Positions 1 through 8,049 are shown, numbered from the stretch's first letter. The stretch: DNA of 64,000 nucleotides from Microaerobacter geothermalis (GCF_021608135.1 NZ_JAKIHL010000005.1:1-64000), one strand, 5' to 3'. The notes: a model not told the origin generated them from the sequence alone. Program-made: numbers and translations.

Positions 1-53
1 CCTTGAATCAGTTGTTCAATGACTTTGTAACGCTTCAACTCTTTTTTGCTCAA
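1..53 (-). CDS. Transposase N-terminus (ISNCY-like), partial
   Basis: Only the first 17 codons are present. On the minus strand a TTG start follows an AGGAGAG ribosome site and the peptide begins MSKKELKRYKVIEQLIQ. This resembles the start of the helix-turn-helix DNA-binding region of ISNCY-family transposases, where a motif of this kind precedes a TxxEAAxxLGLSxRQVRR segment. The family call is from recollection of that signature. The rest of the gene, including any catalytic DDE residues, lies beyond the window, so it cannot be said whether it is intact. Confidence 0.5.
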   Translation of the reverse strand, partial: MSKKELKRYKVIEQLIQ

Positions 54-115
54 AGTTATTCTCTCCTGTCCCATAGTGACATTTTCACTGATGCGTTACA
101 ATATGACAATATCAC
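1..115 (-). mobile_element. End of an ISNCY-like insertion sequence, cut by window edge
   Basis: A transposase start codon reads leftward out of the window, and the DNA upstream of it holds short inverted motifs (GTGA/TCAC at about 76-88) and a CGTTACAATATGACA motif at 94-108 typical of an IS terminus. In B. subtilis the gene upstream of rpmE is rho, which is not seen here, so the element seems to sit in that interval. The outer boundary near 110-120 is a guess because the other end and any target duplication lie outside the window. Confidence 0.45.
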
Positions 116-236
116 AGACGTTCAACAAGCATTGTACAACCCATTGCATGATCATGGATAATGTGATATATTCTCATTATGTGTGTAGAAAGTTACTCTG
201 TTTCGAAAGATTCAGGGCAGAAAGAGGTGAAATTGC

Positions 237-437
237 ATGAAAACGGGTATTCATCCAGACTATAAGAAAACTACAGTAACCTGTGCATGTGGAAATACGT
301 TTGAAACCGGTTCTGTAAAGGAAAATCTGCGCGTTGAGATTTGTTCCGAATGTCATCCTTTCTTTACAGGAAAGCAGAAGTTTGTTGATGCTGGTGGACG
401 CGTAGATCGCTTCAAGAGAAAATATAACTTAAAGTAA
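237..437 (+). CDS. rpmE: 50S ribosomal protein L31 (zinc-binding form)
   Basis: Structural protein of the large ribosomal subunit that helps bridge the 50S and 30S subunits. The 66-residue product has the family's usual length and the four cysteines of the zinc form (C16, C18, C36, C39 in CxC and CxxC pairs), plus the conserved start MKTGIHPDY and the basic tail RFKRKYNLK. The four Cys mark it as the C+ paralogue, which B. subtilis uses in zinc-replete growth and swaps for the C- form YtiA when zinc is short. The start is fixed by an AGAGGTG site 8 bases upstream. A terminator follows closely, so it is probably transcribed alone. Confidence 0.97.
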   Translation: MKTGIHPDYKKTTVTCACGNTFETGSVKENLRVEICSECHPFFTGKQKFVDAGGRVDRFKRKYNLK

Positions 438-446
438 ATGAATGTT

Positions 447-473
447 AACAGGCAGAGAAATCTGCCTGTTTTG
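447..473 (+). terminator. Rho-independent terminator after rpmE
   Basis: A perfect 10-bp stem (AACAGGCAGA / TCTGCCTGTT) with a GAAA tetraloop is followed by a short T run, 10 bases after the rpmE stop codon. Confidence 0.85.
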
Positions 474-500
474 CTGTACATACAAGATGCTATATATAGA

Positions 501-697
501 TGGAATTAAAGAATTCACTAAGGACAGCCTTCGAATTCGTACTTAGTGAAGAGGCTAAAGATCGGAAATTAGCCCTCAAACTGACTCCATCATCGAATTA
601 CCCAGATGTTTTTGAGGGCTCCGATATTTAGTCTTGGAACGGACATTAATCGCTTCTTCGCGAATTCGACTAGCGGACGTGTGAATATTTAATTCCA
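501..697 (-). repeat. R1 repeat, long copy 1 (structured intergenic element)
   Basis: A 197-bp element bounded by inverted ends (TGGAATTAAAGAATTCAC left, GTGAATATTTAATTCCA right). Read on the minus strand it aligns along its whole length with the copy at 52701-52895. Both carry a central hairpin that the shorter copies lack; here it lies at 555-631, with arms beginning CTAAAGATCGG and ending CCGATATTTAG, and an inner AGCCCTCAAA/TTTGAGGGCT stem. It fills the rpmE-tdk gap and ends 22 bases before the tdk ribosome site. No reading frame explains it. Confidence 0.8.
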
Positions 698-730
698 GAT
701 CTATAAAGAATTAGAATGAGGAGAAAGAAC

Positions 731-1306
731 ATGATTTTTATGAATCAGGAAGGCTGGATTGAAGTGATCTGCGGAAGCATGTTCTCCGGAAAAAGTGAGG
801 AATTGATCCGACGTATAAAAAGAGCCCAATTGGCAAAACAAAAGGTGATGGTCTTTAAACCGCAAATCGATGACCGCTATCACCGGGAAGCCATTGTCTC
901 CCACAACGGGACCCAAAATCATGCGATTCCCATACAGCATTCAACAGAAATTTTGGAACGGATTACACCGGATACTTCAGTCATTGCCATCGATGAAGTC
1001 CAATTTTTTGATGATTCGATAATTGAGGTTTGCAAGCAGCTGGCAGATCAAGGAAAACGAGTAATATGTGCAGGATTGGATCAAGATTTCCGTGGGGAAC
1101 CCTTTGGTCCAACGCCTTATCTGCTGGCCCTTGCCGATTACATAACGAAACTCCATGCCATATGCGTGAAATGTGGAAATCCGGCAACAAGGACCCAGCG
1201 GATGATAAATGATGAACCAGCCAGATACCATGATCCGATTATCCTTGTGGGCGCATCAGAAAGCTACGAGGCCCGCTGTCGCCATTGTCATGAAGTTCCT
1301 CGATAG
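731..1306 (+). CDS. tdk: Thymidine kinase (TK1/type II)
   Basis: Phosphorylates thymidine to dTMP in the salvage pathway, using ATP. The 191-residue protein has the type II layout: a P-loop GSMFSGKS at residues 15-22, a DEVQFF segment with the catalytic glutamate, a lasso region near the C terminus, and a structural zinc site formed by the CVKC and CRHC pairs. An in-frame ATG 15 bases upstream overlaps the AGGAG ribosome site itself, so the start at 731, seven bases after that site, is preferred. It follows rpmE as in B. subtilis, but an R1 repeat lies between them. Confidence 0.96.
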   Translation: MIFMNQEGWIEVICGSMFSGKSEELIRRIKRAQLAKQKVMVFKPQIDDRYHREAIVSHNGTQNHAIPIQHSTEILERITPDTSVIAIDEVQFFDDSIIEVCKQLADQGKRVICAGLDQDFRGEPFGPTPYLLALADYITKLHAICVKCGNPATRTQRMINDEPARYHDPIILVGASESYEARCRHCHEVPR

Positions 1307-1331
1307 GTAAATAAAAAACAGAAAAAAGCAG

Positions 1332-1367
1332 GGTCACCTCGGACATCATAAGAATGAGGAGGTGGCC
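1332..1367 (+). promoter_or_regulatory. Hairpin that could mask the ribosome site of the spore lipoprotein gene
   Basis: GGTCACCTC (1332-1340) can pair with GAGGTGGCC (1359-1367), a 9-bp stem with one G-T pair. The right arm contains GGAGGTG, the ribosome binding site of the next gene. No U run follows, so it does not look like a tdk terminator. That it limits translation is inference. Confidence 0.4.
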
Positions 1368-1370
1368 TAT

Positions 1371-1913
1371 TTGCATCATAAACCATGGTTGTTAGTCGTT
1401 TTAGCTGGATGGATGGTTTTTGCACTTGCTGCCTGTGCCCCCGCCAATCAAGGAGCCCTGCCGGAAAACCGGGATCAAGTGGATATTGAATCCCCTGGAA
1501 ACCGGTATGATGTAAAAAACTATAATCCCAATTTGTTTACCGCTCCTGGTTATAAGCAGAATAACGAAGATTTGGCGGACTCCATCGCTGACCGGGTAGC
1601 TAAGGTCAGAGGAGTAGATGATGCAACTGTCATTATTTCTGGAGGCAATGTGTATGTTGGATTGCAAGTGAATGATACCGTAACCATCGACCATATCAAT
1701 CGCATCGAAAATCAAGCGAGGGCCCTCGTCAACCAAACCCTCCCAGGATACGACATCTATGTCTCCACCGATGACAGTTTATTTGGCCGTCTTCGGTCCA
1801 TCGGAAATGGCATGAGGTTTAACGATAGAGATACGGAGCGTGAATTAACCACTATCCGCGGCCATATGGGAACTGCCAGCCGCGGAGGGACATTCACGAA
1901 TAACATTCCGTAA
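1371..1913 (+). CDS. YhcN/YlaJ-family sporulation lipoprotein
   Basis: A secreted lipoprotein of the YhcN/YlaJ family, whose members are found in spore membranes of Bacillus. The 180-residue product has a hydrophobic signal segment and a lipobox LAAC with the lipid-bearing cysteine at residue 22. The domain that follows contains ADRVAKVRGVDDATVIISG and VYVGLQV, the conserved core of this family. The TTG start is chosen because AGGAGG lies 8 bases upstream; a GTG nine bases earlier overlaps that site. The tail is rich in Arg/Thr/Gly. Its exact role is unknown. Confidence 0.8.
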   Translation: MHHKPWLLVVLAGWMVFALAACAPANQGALPENRDQVDIESPGNRYDVKNYNPNLFTAPGYKQNNEDLADSIADRVAKVRGVDDATVIISGGNVYVGLQVNDTVTIDHINRIENQARALVNQTLPGYDIYVSTDDSLFGRLRSIGNGMRFNDRDTERELTTIRGHMGTASRGGTFTNNIP

Positions 1914-1930
1914 CCTTGCCTGATAATTTT

Positions 1931-1955
1931 GCCCGGAAAATTCCGGGCTTTCTTT
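1931..1955 (+). terminator. Terminator after spore lipoprotein gene
   Basis: GCCCGGAA / TTCCGGGC stem with a two-base AA spacer, followed by TTTCTTT. Confidence 0.85.
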
Positions 1956-2012
1956 ACATAAACCAACATTTATACTATAATTATTCTGTTACAGACAATT
2001 TCTAAATGGATG

Positions 2013-2048
2013 AAACGAAAGAATTTACTAAGGTTAGCCATTGAATAC
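2013..2048 (-). repeat. R1 repeat, solo right end (degenerate)
   Basis: GAAAGAATTTACTAAGG, then TTAGCCATTGAAT, matches the outer 30 or so bases of the right end of R1 (compare GAATTCACTAAGGACAGCC in the long copy near 511). No left half is present. It lies just ahead of prfA. Confidence 0.5.
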
Positions 2049-2077
2049 ATTTTAGGTATATACTGAGGTGAGGTTTC

Positions 2078-3145
2078 TTGCTGCAACGCTTGGAAGGTGT
2101 AGTGGAACGGTATGAGCAATTAAGCCAACTGTTATGTGATCCCGAAGTGGTTAGCGATCCTAAGAAATTAAGGGAATATTCGAAGGAACAATCCAGTTTG
2201 GAAGAAACGGTTACCGTTTATCGTGAATATAAAAATGTGGTTAAGCAGTTAACCGAGGCAAAAGCCATGCTGGAAGAAAAATTGGATGAAGAAATGCGGG
2301 AACTGGTCAAAGAGGAAATAGGCGAACTCTCTGAACAAAAAGAGCAGCTGGAGGAAAAACTAAAAATTCTCCTCTTGCCCAAAGATCCCAATGATGACAA
2401 GAACGTCATTGTGGAAATCCGCGGTGCTGCTGGCGGAGAAGAAGCCGCCTTGTTTGCTGCAGATCTTTACCGGATGTATTCCCGTTTTGCGGAGAGAAAC
2501 GGTTACAAAACCGAATTATTGGAGGCCAATTATACAGATATTGGTGGCTTTAAAGAGGTGATATTCTCCGTACAGGGAAAAGGCGCATACAGCAAGCTGA
2601 AATATGAAAGCGGCGCCCATCGAGTGCAGCGGATTCCGACTACAGAGTCAGGGGGTCGAATTCATACCTCCACCTCTACGGTGGCCGTTTTGCCAGAAGC
2701 GGAAGAGGTGGAAGTAGAAATCAATGAAAATGATATCCGTATTGATACATTCTGTTCCAGCGGGCCTGGGGGGCAAAGTGTCAATACCACGAAATCTGCA
2801 GTGAGGATTACGCATATCCCCACAGGGATGGTTGTGTCCTGTCAGGATGAAAAATCCCAGATTAAGAACAGAGAGAAGGCCATGAGGGTTCTTCGTGCCC
2901 GACTTTATGAAAAGTATCAGCAGGAAGCCATGGCTCAATATGCTGACAATCGGAAAACTCAAGTAGGAACGGGTGACCGCAGTGAAAGAATAAGAACCTA
3001 TAATTTCCCTCAAAGCCGGGTAACCGACCACCGCATTGGTTTAACACTGCATAAATTAGACGCCGTGATGGACGGGGAATTGGATGAAATCATCGATGCC
3101 CTGACCATTGCTGAGCAAACCGAATTACTGAAAAAGGCGCAATAA
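2078..3145 (+). CDS. prfA: Peptide chain release factor 1
   Basis: Recognises UAA and UAG stop codons and triggers release of the finished protein on the ribosome. The 355-residue length is normal for RF1. The peptidyl-hydrolysis motif GGQ is at residues 231-233, the substrate of the methylase encoded next. The stop-codon reading segment [14 protein letters not shown] carries the RF1 P-x-T tripeptide (PTT), not the SPF of RF2. The N-terminal coiled-coil domain is glutamate rich. The TTG start follows GAGGTGAGG. It is followed after 4 bases by prmC, the usual pairing. Confidence 0.97.
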   Translation: MLQRLEGVVERYEQLSQLLCDPEVVSDPKKLREYSKEQSSLEETVTVYREYKNVVKQLTEAKAMLEEKLDEEMRELVKEEIGELSEQKEQLEEKLKILLLPKDPNDDKNVIVEIRGAAGGEEAALFAADLYRMYSRFAERNGYKTELLEANYTDIGGFKEVIFSVQGKGAYSKLKYESGAHRVQRIPTTESGGRIHTSTSTVAVLPEAEEVEVEINENDIRIDTFCSSGPGGQSVNTTKSAVRITHIPTGMVVSCQDEKSQIKNREKAMRVLRARLYEKYQQEAMAQYADNRKTQVGTGDRSERIRTYNFPQSRVTDHRIGLTLHKLDAVMDGELDEIIDALTIAEQTELLKKAQ

Positions 3146-3149
3146 TGGT

Positions 3150-4037
3150 ATGGACAGAACTAAGAAAGCAACAATACGGGAAGCCCTGAAATGGGCTTCT
3201 TCCCGTTTACAAAACAATAACATTCCTGAAGCGGAAATATCAGCAGAGGTCCTATTGCGATACATTCTAGAAATAGATAGGACCCGCCTTTTCATGTCCT
3301 TAAATCAACCATTAACTTCTGAGGATTGGTACAAATTTGAAGATGTAGTGAACAGGCGGTCATCGGGAGAGCCCCTTCAATACATTGTTGGTTGGCAGGA
3401 ATTTTACGGATTGCCCTTTAAGGTAAATCGGGATGTACTAATCCCTAGACCGGAAACTGAAGTGTTGGTGGAAGAGATTTGCAAAGCAAGTAAGCGTACT
3501 TGGCAGGGCACTTCCGATCATGCCTTGGTGGCGGCAGATATTGGCACAGGAAGTGGAGCCATTGCCGTATCCCTTGCCCGGATGAACAGAAGATGGAATA
3601 TCATCGCCGTGGATATGTCATTATCAGCCCTTCAGGTAGCCAGAGAAAACGCAGTTTTAAATGGAGTTGAGCGACAGATCTCCTTTTTCCATGGGGACTT
3701 GCTTCAGCCGATTAAACAACAGGGAATCAAACTGGATATCTTAGTATCCAATCCCCCCTATATTCCGACGAAAGAGGTAGAACTTCTTCATCCTCAAGTA
3801 AAGAAATTTGAGCCCATAAGGGCTTTAGATGGAGGAGAAACGGGACTTTATTTTTATCAGAGATTAATTGAAGACTTACCCCATGTGATGAAGGAACCCG
3901 GACTTGTTGGCTTTGAAGTGGGTATGGGACAAGCAGATCAGGTGGTCAACGCATTAGGCCAATGGAAAAAAATAAAAAAAATAGAGAAAATCAAAGATTT
4001 ACAGGGGATTGAAAGAGTCGTCCTAGCCAGTATATAA
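3150..4037 (+). CDS. prmC: Release factor glutamine methyltransferase
   Basis: Methylates the glutamine of the GGQ motif of release factors using S-adenosylmethionine, which speeds termination. The 295-residue protein has a helical N-terminal domain that binds the factor and a Rossmann methyltransferase domain with DIGTGSGAIAVSLA (SAM binding) and the catalytic NPPY at residues 201-204. It lies 4 bases after prfA, so the two are surely co-transcribed. Confidence 0.96.
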   Translation: MDRTKKATIREALKWASSRLQNNNIPEAEISAEVLLRYILEIDRTRLFMSLNQPLTSEDWYKFEDVVNRRSSGEPLQYIVGWQEFYGLPFKVNRDVLIPRPETEVLVEEICKASKRTWQGTSDHALVAADIGTGSGAIAVSLARMNRRWNIIAVDMSLSALQVARENAVLNGVERQISFFHGDLLQPIKQQGIKLDILVSNPPYIPTKEVELLHPQVKKFEPIRALDGGETGLYFYQRLIEDLPHVMKEPGLVGFEVGMGQADQVVNALGQWKKIKKIEKIKDLQGIERVVLASI

Positions 4038-4042
4038 TGCAG

Positions 4043-4071
4043 GTTTAAATCATCTCCTCCCTGACCATACT
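4043..4071 (+). promoter_or_regulatory. Probable sigma-F promoter of spoIIR
   Basis: GTTTA, a 15-base spacer and GACCATACT match the forespore sigma-F pattern (GYWTA, 15-16, GGNNANNNT) except for one G. The position, 34 bases before the spoIIR start, and the similarity to the better match before spoIIQ support it. spoIIR is a known sigma-F gene in B. subtilis. Confidence 0.5.
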
Positions 4072-4104
4072 TGTACTACGGAGAGGGAAAGGGAGGAAAC
4101 CAAT

Positions 4105-4740
4105 ATGAGAAAGCCATTATTTTATGTCCTATTCATTTTATCTGTCTTGGTTTTTAGCTGGGAATCCCAATTAAGCGCCCAGTCGGTGGCTGGGGGGACC
4201 ATTCCCGATGAGGCCATACGGCTGAGGATCATCGCCAATAGCGATTCCCCAGAAGATCAATGGCTGAAGCGTAAAATAAGGGATGAAATTGTTCAATACC
4301 TCGGCCGTTGGGCGAATGAGGTTAAAGACATTGAAGAATCGAGGAATTTAATTACATCAAACATGCCGGAGATTAAAAAAATCGTAAGGGATACAATGAA
4401 TCGTTACGGATACACATATGCGGCAGATGTTACTTTGGGAGTGGTGCCGTTTCCGACGAAAATGTACGGGAATCAGGTGTATCCAGCGGGAGATTATGAG
4501 GCATTACGGATTGTTTTGGGTGACGGTAAAGGCCAAAATTGGTGGTGTGTTCTATTTCCTCCCCTATGCTTCATCGATATTGCCAATGGGACATCTGTCG
4601 AAGCACCGGAGATGACAAACAACGGCGAGGAGCTGACACAAACCAGGGAATTGACAAATGATACGGAAGTAGAAATCCGTTTCTTTGTGGCAGATGTCAT
4701 CAAAAAAGGAATGGAATGGATAGAAAAGAACACCAATTAA
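4105..4740 (+). CDS. spoIIR: Stage II sporulation protein R
   Basis: Forespore-made signal protein secreted into the space between forespore and mother cell, where it activates the protease SpoIIGA to cleave pro-sigma-E. The 211-residue protein has an N-terminal signal segment (residues about 5-25, ending SAQS) and the family core with IRLRIIANSDSPEDQ, followed by KYxVRDxV-like helices and NWWCVLFPPLCF. Position after prfA-prmC is the same as in B. subtilis. A sigma-F-like promoter lies upstream and a terminator downstream, so it is probably its own unit. Confidence 0.95.
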   Translation: MRKPLFYVLFILSVLVFSWESQLSAQSVAGGTIPDEAIRLRIIANSDSPEDQWLKRKIRDEIVQYLGRWANEVKDIEESRNLITSNMPEIKKIVRDTMNRYGYTYAADVTLGVVPFPTKMYGNQVYPAGDYEALRIVLGDGKGQNWWCVLFPPLCFIDIANGTSVEAPEMTNNGEELTQTRELTNDTEVEIRFFVADVIKKGMEWIEKNTN

Positions 4741-4749
4741 TTTTATCGG

Positions 4750-4773
4750 CGGAGGGAATCCCTCCGTATTTTA
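4750..4773 (+). terminator. Terminator after spoIIR
   Basis: CGGAGGG / CCCTCCG stem with an AAT loop followed by TATTTTATTT, directly after the spoIIR stop. Confidence 0.8.
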
Positions 4774-4774
4774 T

Positions 4775-4799
4775 TTATCTTCGGTGTATTGCTAAGACT
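4775..4799 (-). repeat. 25-bp repeat, inverted copy of 55138-55162
   Basis: Read on the minus strand this begins AGTCTTAGCAATACACC and ends GAAGATAA, identical over 25 bases to a site 50 kb away that sits beside a hairpin resembling an IS200/IS605-type right end. Similarity continues weakly into the flanks. It may be the footprint of a lost transposon. Confidence 0.5.
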
Positions 4800-4812
4800 T
4801 TCGCTAGTGAAC

Positions 4813-4983
4813 TTATCCCCAGTTTATGCACAGGCTGTTGAAAAAGGATGGACACATCAGTATAATGGGTCAAAAAAAGATGGGGAAATTTGAGTCAGAC
4901 TAGGAGATAAAAAAGATGGTGAAGTTAGATACAAAGGTATGGATTGTGGATAAAGATGTGGATAAATCGATTGGTTATCCACA
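4813..4983. promoter_or_regulatory. DnaA-box cluster upstream of and within ywlC
   Basis: Three exact TTATCCACA boxes occur within 39 bases: minus strand at 4945-4953 and 4957-4965, plus strand at 4975-4983. Two single-mismatch boxes lie upstream (TTATCCCCA at 4813, TTATGCACA at 4824). B. subtilis also has a DnaA-box cluster at ywlC, from recollection, so this looks like a conserved DnaA binding region that titrates DnaA or couples transcription to replication state. The exact boxes are embedded in codons of the ywlC N terminus. Confidence 0.7.
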
Positions 4984-5974
4984 GATCAAAGAAGCTGCTG
5001 AATATTTAAGGAAAAATGAAGTGGTGGCTTTCCCTACGGAAACGGTCTATGGATTGGGGGGAAATGCCATGTCACCCTTGGCAGTCCAAAAGATATTTAC
5101 AGCTAAGGGGAGACCTGGGGATAACCCGCTCATTGTCCACATTGCAGAAAGGGATCAAGTGAGAGAAATCGTTTCAAGCATCCCTGATCAGGCGATTTCT
5201 CTCATGGAGGAATTTTGGCCGGGTCCCCTTACTCTTCTGTTTCCAAAGGGAAAACAAGTCCCTGATCAAGTGACAGCCGGTTTAGATACCGTAGCCGTAA
5301 GGATGCCTGACCATCCGGTAGCCCTGGCATTGCTGAAAGAATCAAGGCTTCCCATTGCCGCTCCCAGTGCCAATCGTTCCGGAAGGCCTAGTCCTACCAC
5401 CGCACAACATGTTTGGGAAGATTTGCACGGACGGATTGCCGGAATTGTGGATGGCGGGCCAACACAAGTGGGAGTGGAGTCAACCGTGTTGGATGTGTCA
5501 GCCCCGATTCCCACCATTTTACGGCCAGGTGGAATCACCATAGAAGAGCTTCGCATGAGATTGGGAGAGGTACAGCTGCACATGTCCCTGGTGGATGAGA
5601 AAGTTCCCCCAAAGTCACCAGGAATGAAATACACCCACTATGCACCCCGAGGAGAACTTTGGTTGGTCGCAGGAGATGAAGAACAGATGGTGCGTACCAT
5701 TCAAAGGCTGGCGAAGGAAGCCATGGAAAAAGGAGAAAAGGTGGGGATCCTTTCCAGTGATGAACATAAGGAGATGTACCGGGGAGATGTCGTCATCTCT
5801 ATAGGAAGTCGCCATGATCCGACAAAAATGGCCGCCAATGTGTATCAAGCACTAAGAGAATTTGATCATCAGCAGGTCACATATATTTTGTCTGAAACCT
5901 TTTCCCCCGAAGGGATCGGATTGGCCCTGATGAACCGGCTTCATAAAGCAGCAGGTGGAAAAATAATTAAATAG
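4916..5974 (+). CDS. ywlC: L-threonylcarbamoyladenylate synthase (Sua5/YwlC type)
   Basis: Makes threonylcarbamoyl-AMP from threonine, bicarbonate and ATP, the first step of t6A modification at position 37 of ANN-reading tRNAs. The 352-residue protein has the long Sua5 form: a YrdC domain (residues about 20-210) with FPTETVYGLGG, KGRPGDNPL and SANRSGRPSPT, then a linker containing SPGMKYTHYAPRGE and the C-terminal Sua5 domain. The ATG follows TAGGAGAT. The first 25 codons contain three exact DnaA boxes. The next gene follows after 81 bases in the B. subtilis order. Confidence 0.96.
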   Translation: MVKLDTKVWIVDKDVDKSIGYPQIKEAAEYLRKNEVVAFPTETVYGLGGNAMSPLAVQKIFTAKGRPGDNPLIVHIAERDQVREIVSSIPDQAISLMEEFWPGPLTLLFPKGKQVPDQVTAGLDTVAVRMPDHPVALALLKESRLPIAAPSANRSGRPSPTTAQHVWEDLHGRIAGIVDGGPTQVGVESTVLDVSAPIPTILRPGGITIEELRMRLGEVQLHMSLVDEKVPPKSPGMKYTHYAPRGELWLVAGDEEQMVRTIQRLAKEAMEKGEKVGILSSDEHKEMYRGDVVISIGSRHDPTKMAANVYQALREFDHQQVTYILSETFSPEGIGLALMNRLHKAAGGKIIK

Positions 5975-6055
5975 TTGGACTTTTACGGACAAGGAATGAA
6001 TTTCCCTCCTCATTTTTGCATATCTTGGCAGAGACAAGGATGTGGAGGGGATAAA

Positions 6056-6610
6056 ATGGGAGAAATAGCCCAGTGGGGACAATTTGTCACTCTCTTCATG
6101 GTAGCAACAGCCTTGGGAATGGATGCCTTTTCATTGGGACTTGGAGTGGGAATGGTGGGAATAAGGTTAAAACATGTGGCCAAGGTAAGTGCAACCATTG
6201 GCATTTTCCACGTCATCATGCCTCTTTTTGGCATGTATCTGGGAAAATATTTAACCACCTTTATTGGCAATTTAGCGGGGTGGTTGGGTGGAGGAATCTT
6301 GCTAACCTTGGGTCTTCAAATGATATGGTCTTCCTTCAAAGGAGGCCAATCCCAGTCGTATAGTCCCCACGGATGGGGTCTTCTCTTATTTGCCTTTAGT
6401 GTCAGCTTGGACTCATTTTCAGTGGGCCTTACTTTTGGTCTTTTTGCCGTCAATGTGATTCTTGCTGTTTCTCTTTTTGGCTTTATGGGTATGATTATGG
6501 CGGGAACCGGATTATTGCTTGGCCGAAGGTTTGGCCTTTGGCTTGGTGAATACGGAGAGGCATTGGGTGGTTTCATTTTGCTGGCCTATGGGGTAAAATT
6601 CCTTCTATGA
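6056..6610 (+). CDS. mntP: Manganese efflux pump MntP family protein
   Basis: Small membrane exporter proposed to expel Mn(II). The 184-residue protein is almost wholly hydrophobic, with about six membrane segments, and shows the two inverted-repeat signatures ALGMDAFSLGLGVGM and SVSLDSFSVGL, whose aspartates are thought to bind metal. The start is placed at the ATG after GGAGGGG; an upstream TTG in frame lacks a ribosome site and would add a cytoplasmic peptide unlike the family. It matches ywlD of B. subtilis in position and overlaps the region of the next metal transporter. Confidence 0.9.
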   Translation: MGEIAQWGQFVTLFMVATALGMDAFSLGLGVGMVGIRLKHVAKVSATIGIFHVIMPLFGMYLGKYLTTFIGNLAGWLGGGILLTLGLQMIWSSFKGGQSQSYSPHGWGLLLFAFSVSLDSFSVGLTFGLFAVNVILAVSLFGFMGMIMAGTGLLLGRRFGLWLGEYGEALGGFILLAYGVKFLL

Positions 6611-6645
6611 TCTCCGTGCGAATCTTTAAACATGGGGGAAGAAAG

Positions 6646-7377
6646 ATGGACATAATTTGGGGGATCACGATTGTTTCGGGGTTAACCACCTTATTGGGCG
6701 GATTAGCGGTATTATGGTTTGGCCATCCTACTCCAAAATCCTTAGCCTTTGCACTAGGTTTAGCCGGGGGAATCATGGGATTAGTCGTGCTGGTACAGCT
6801 TGTTCCAGCCGCTTTGGAATATGGAAGTCCGAAGGTGTTGGCCGCAGGAATGACAGTAGGAATGATCCTGATGTATCTCTTTCAAAAAGGACTGCATGGG
6901 TTGGGAAGACAAAAAGGTGTTAACTCCCCTATTTATTGGAAGATAGGATGGCTTATGGCTCTGGCCATTGCCTTTCATAATATTCCTGAAGGGATGGCTA
7001 TAGGTACCGGAATGGAAGTGGATGATCAATTGGGTATTTTCGTAGCCTTAGCCATTGCCCTACATAATATTCCTGAAGGGATAGGAGTGACCGTTCCTTT
7101 CCTGATGGTAAGAGCCAGACCCATGTGGATTTTCATCATTTTACTGCTCGTTGGATTATTTATTCCCTTAGGGGCATTTTTAGGTCAGTTGTTTTTTACG
7201 GGAACAGAAGCAGGGATATTTTCCGGTCTTGCCCTTGCATCAGGAGTGATGGCCTATCTGGTTGTGGGTGAAATGATTCCAACGGCATATAGATTAAATC
7301 CGATCATGACAGAATTAGGAGTAGCAATGGGAATCATCATCATGTATATCATTCAGCAAATACCTGGCCATGCTTAA
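6646..7377 (+). CDS. ZIP-family divalent metal transporter
   Basis: Probable uptake transporter for zinc, iron or manganese in the cytoplasmic membrane. The 243-residue protein is strongly hydrophobic and carries the ZIP metal-site motif twice, HNIPEG at residues 111-116 and again at 140-145, as in the GufA/ZupT branch. The ATG at 6646 is chosen because GGGGGAAG lies about 6 bases upstream; an earlier ATG overlaps the mntP stop. Pairing a ZIP importer with an MntP exporter suggests joint metal balance, although the substrate is not fixed by sequence. Confidence 0.88.
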   Translation: MDIIWGITIVSGLTTLLGGLAVLWFGHPTPKSLAFALGLAGGIMGLVVLVQLVPAALEYGSPKVLAAGMTVGMILMYLFQKGLHGLGRQKGVNSPIYWKIGWLMALAIAFHNIPEGMAIGTGMEVDDQLGIFVALAIALHNIPEGIGVTVPFLMVRARPMWIFIILLLVGLFIPLGAFLGQLFFTGTEAGIFSGLALASGVMAYLVVGEMIPTAYRLNPIMTELGVAMGIIIMYIIQQIPGHA

Positions 7378-7426
7378 GCTTACTAGATGAAAATTGCCGA
7401 GTGGATAAAGAAAGGATGATCAAACT

Positions 7427-7912
7427 TTGAATATTTTATTCGTCTGTACAGGAAATACATGCAGAAGCCCAATGGCAGAAAAGATATTTCAGCATCTGGC
7501 AGAAAAGGAAGGGTTGTCTGTCCAGGTGAAATCTGCAGGGATTTTAGCTGATGAAGAGACTCCCATTTCCAAGCATGCGGCCGATATATTGCAGGAAAAG
7601 GGAATAAATCCTGATCACTTTTCTCAATCTGTAAGCCAATCCCTGATTGATTGGGCCGATTTGATCCTAACCATGACACAAAACCACAAGTTTGCTCTGA
7701 TTCAATCCTTTCCATCCAGTGTGGGAAAGGTTCATGTCTTAAAGGAGTATGTGGACCAATCACCGGAAACAGGGGAACGGCCTAATTATGATGTGACCGA
7801 TCCCTTTGGCGGTTCAAAGGAGAGATATGAACAATGTGCATGGGAGCTGGAAGATGCTTTGCATACATTGATTTCGTTACTCCAACAGAATGAGGGAAGC
7901 CACAAAAATTAA
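7427..7912 (+). CDS. ywlE: Protein arginine phosphatase (low-molecular-weight PTP fold)
   Basis: Removes phosphate from arginine residues of proteins, opposing the kinase McsB, which marks proteins for ClpCP degradation in stress. The 161-residue protein has the CX5R loop near the start, VCTGNTCRS (C7, R13). The threonine at position 11 of this loop is the residue known to give YwlE its preference for phosphoarginine. The catalytic aspartate is D125 in DVTDPFGG. The TTG start follows AAAGGATGAT. Position after ywlC-mntP matches B. subtilis. Confidence 0.93.
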   Translation: MNILFVCTGNTCRSPMAEKIFQHLAEKEGLSVQVKSAGILADEETPISKHAADILQEKGINPDHFSQSVSQSLIDWADLILTMTQNHKFALIQSFPSSVGKVHVLKEYVDQSPETGERPNYDVTDPFGGSKERYEQCAWELEDALHTLISLLQQNEGSHKN

Positions 7913-8049
7913 TTTTTTTTTTTGGAATTGTTAGAAGGAAAAATCATGAATTTCTAGAATAAGGTTGATACCGATAAAGTAAGGGAGATCCTATTAGAAT
8001 AGTTGCGATTGATATTAGAGCGGTTGCGCCGTTTGCGGAGGGATTCAAT

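Noticed and set aside
46-240. 64-codon frame before rpmE
   Set aside because: It overlaps the IS end and the rpmE ribosome site, has no ribosome site of its own and its composition is unlike the real genes.
7959-7977. Possible sigma-D promoter for the chemoreceptor gene (CCGATAAA)
   Set aside because: The -10-like part is fair, but no TAAA lies 15 bases upstream.
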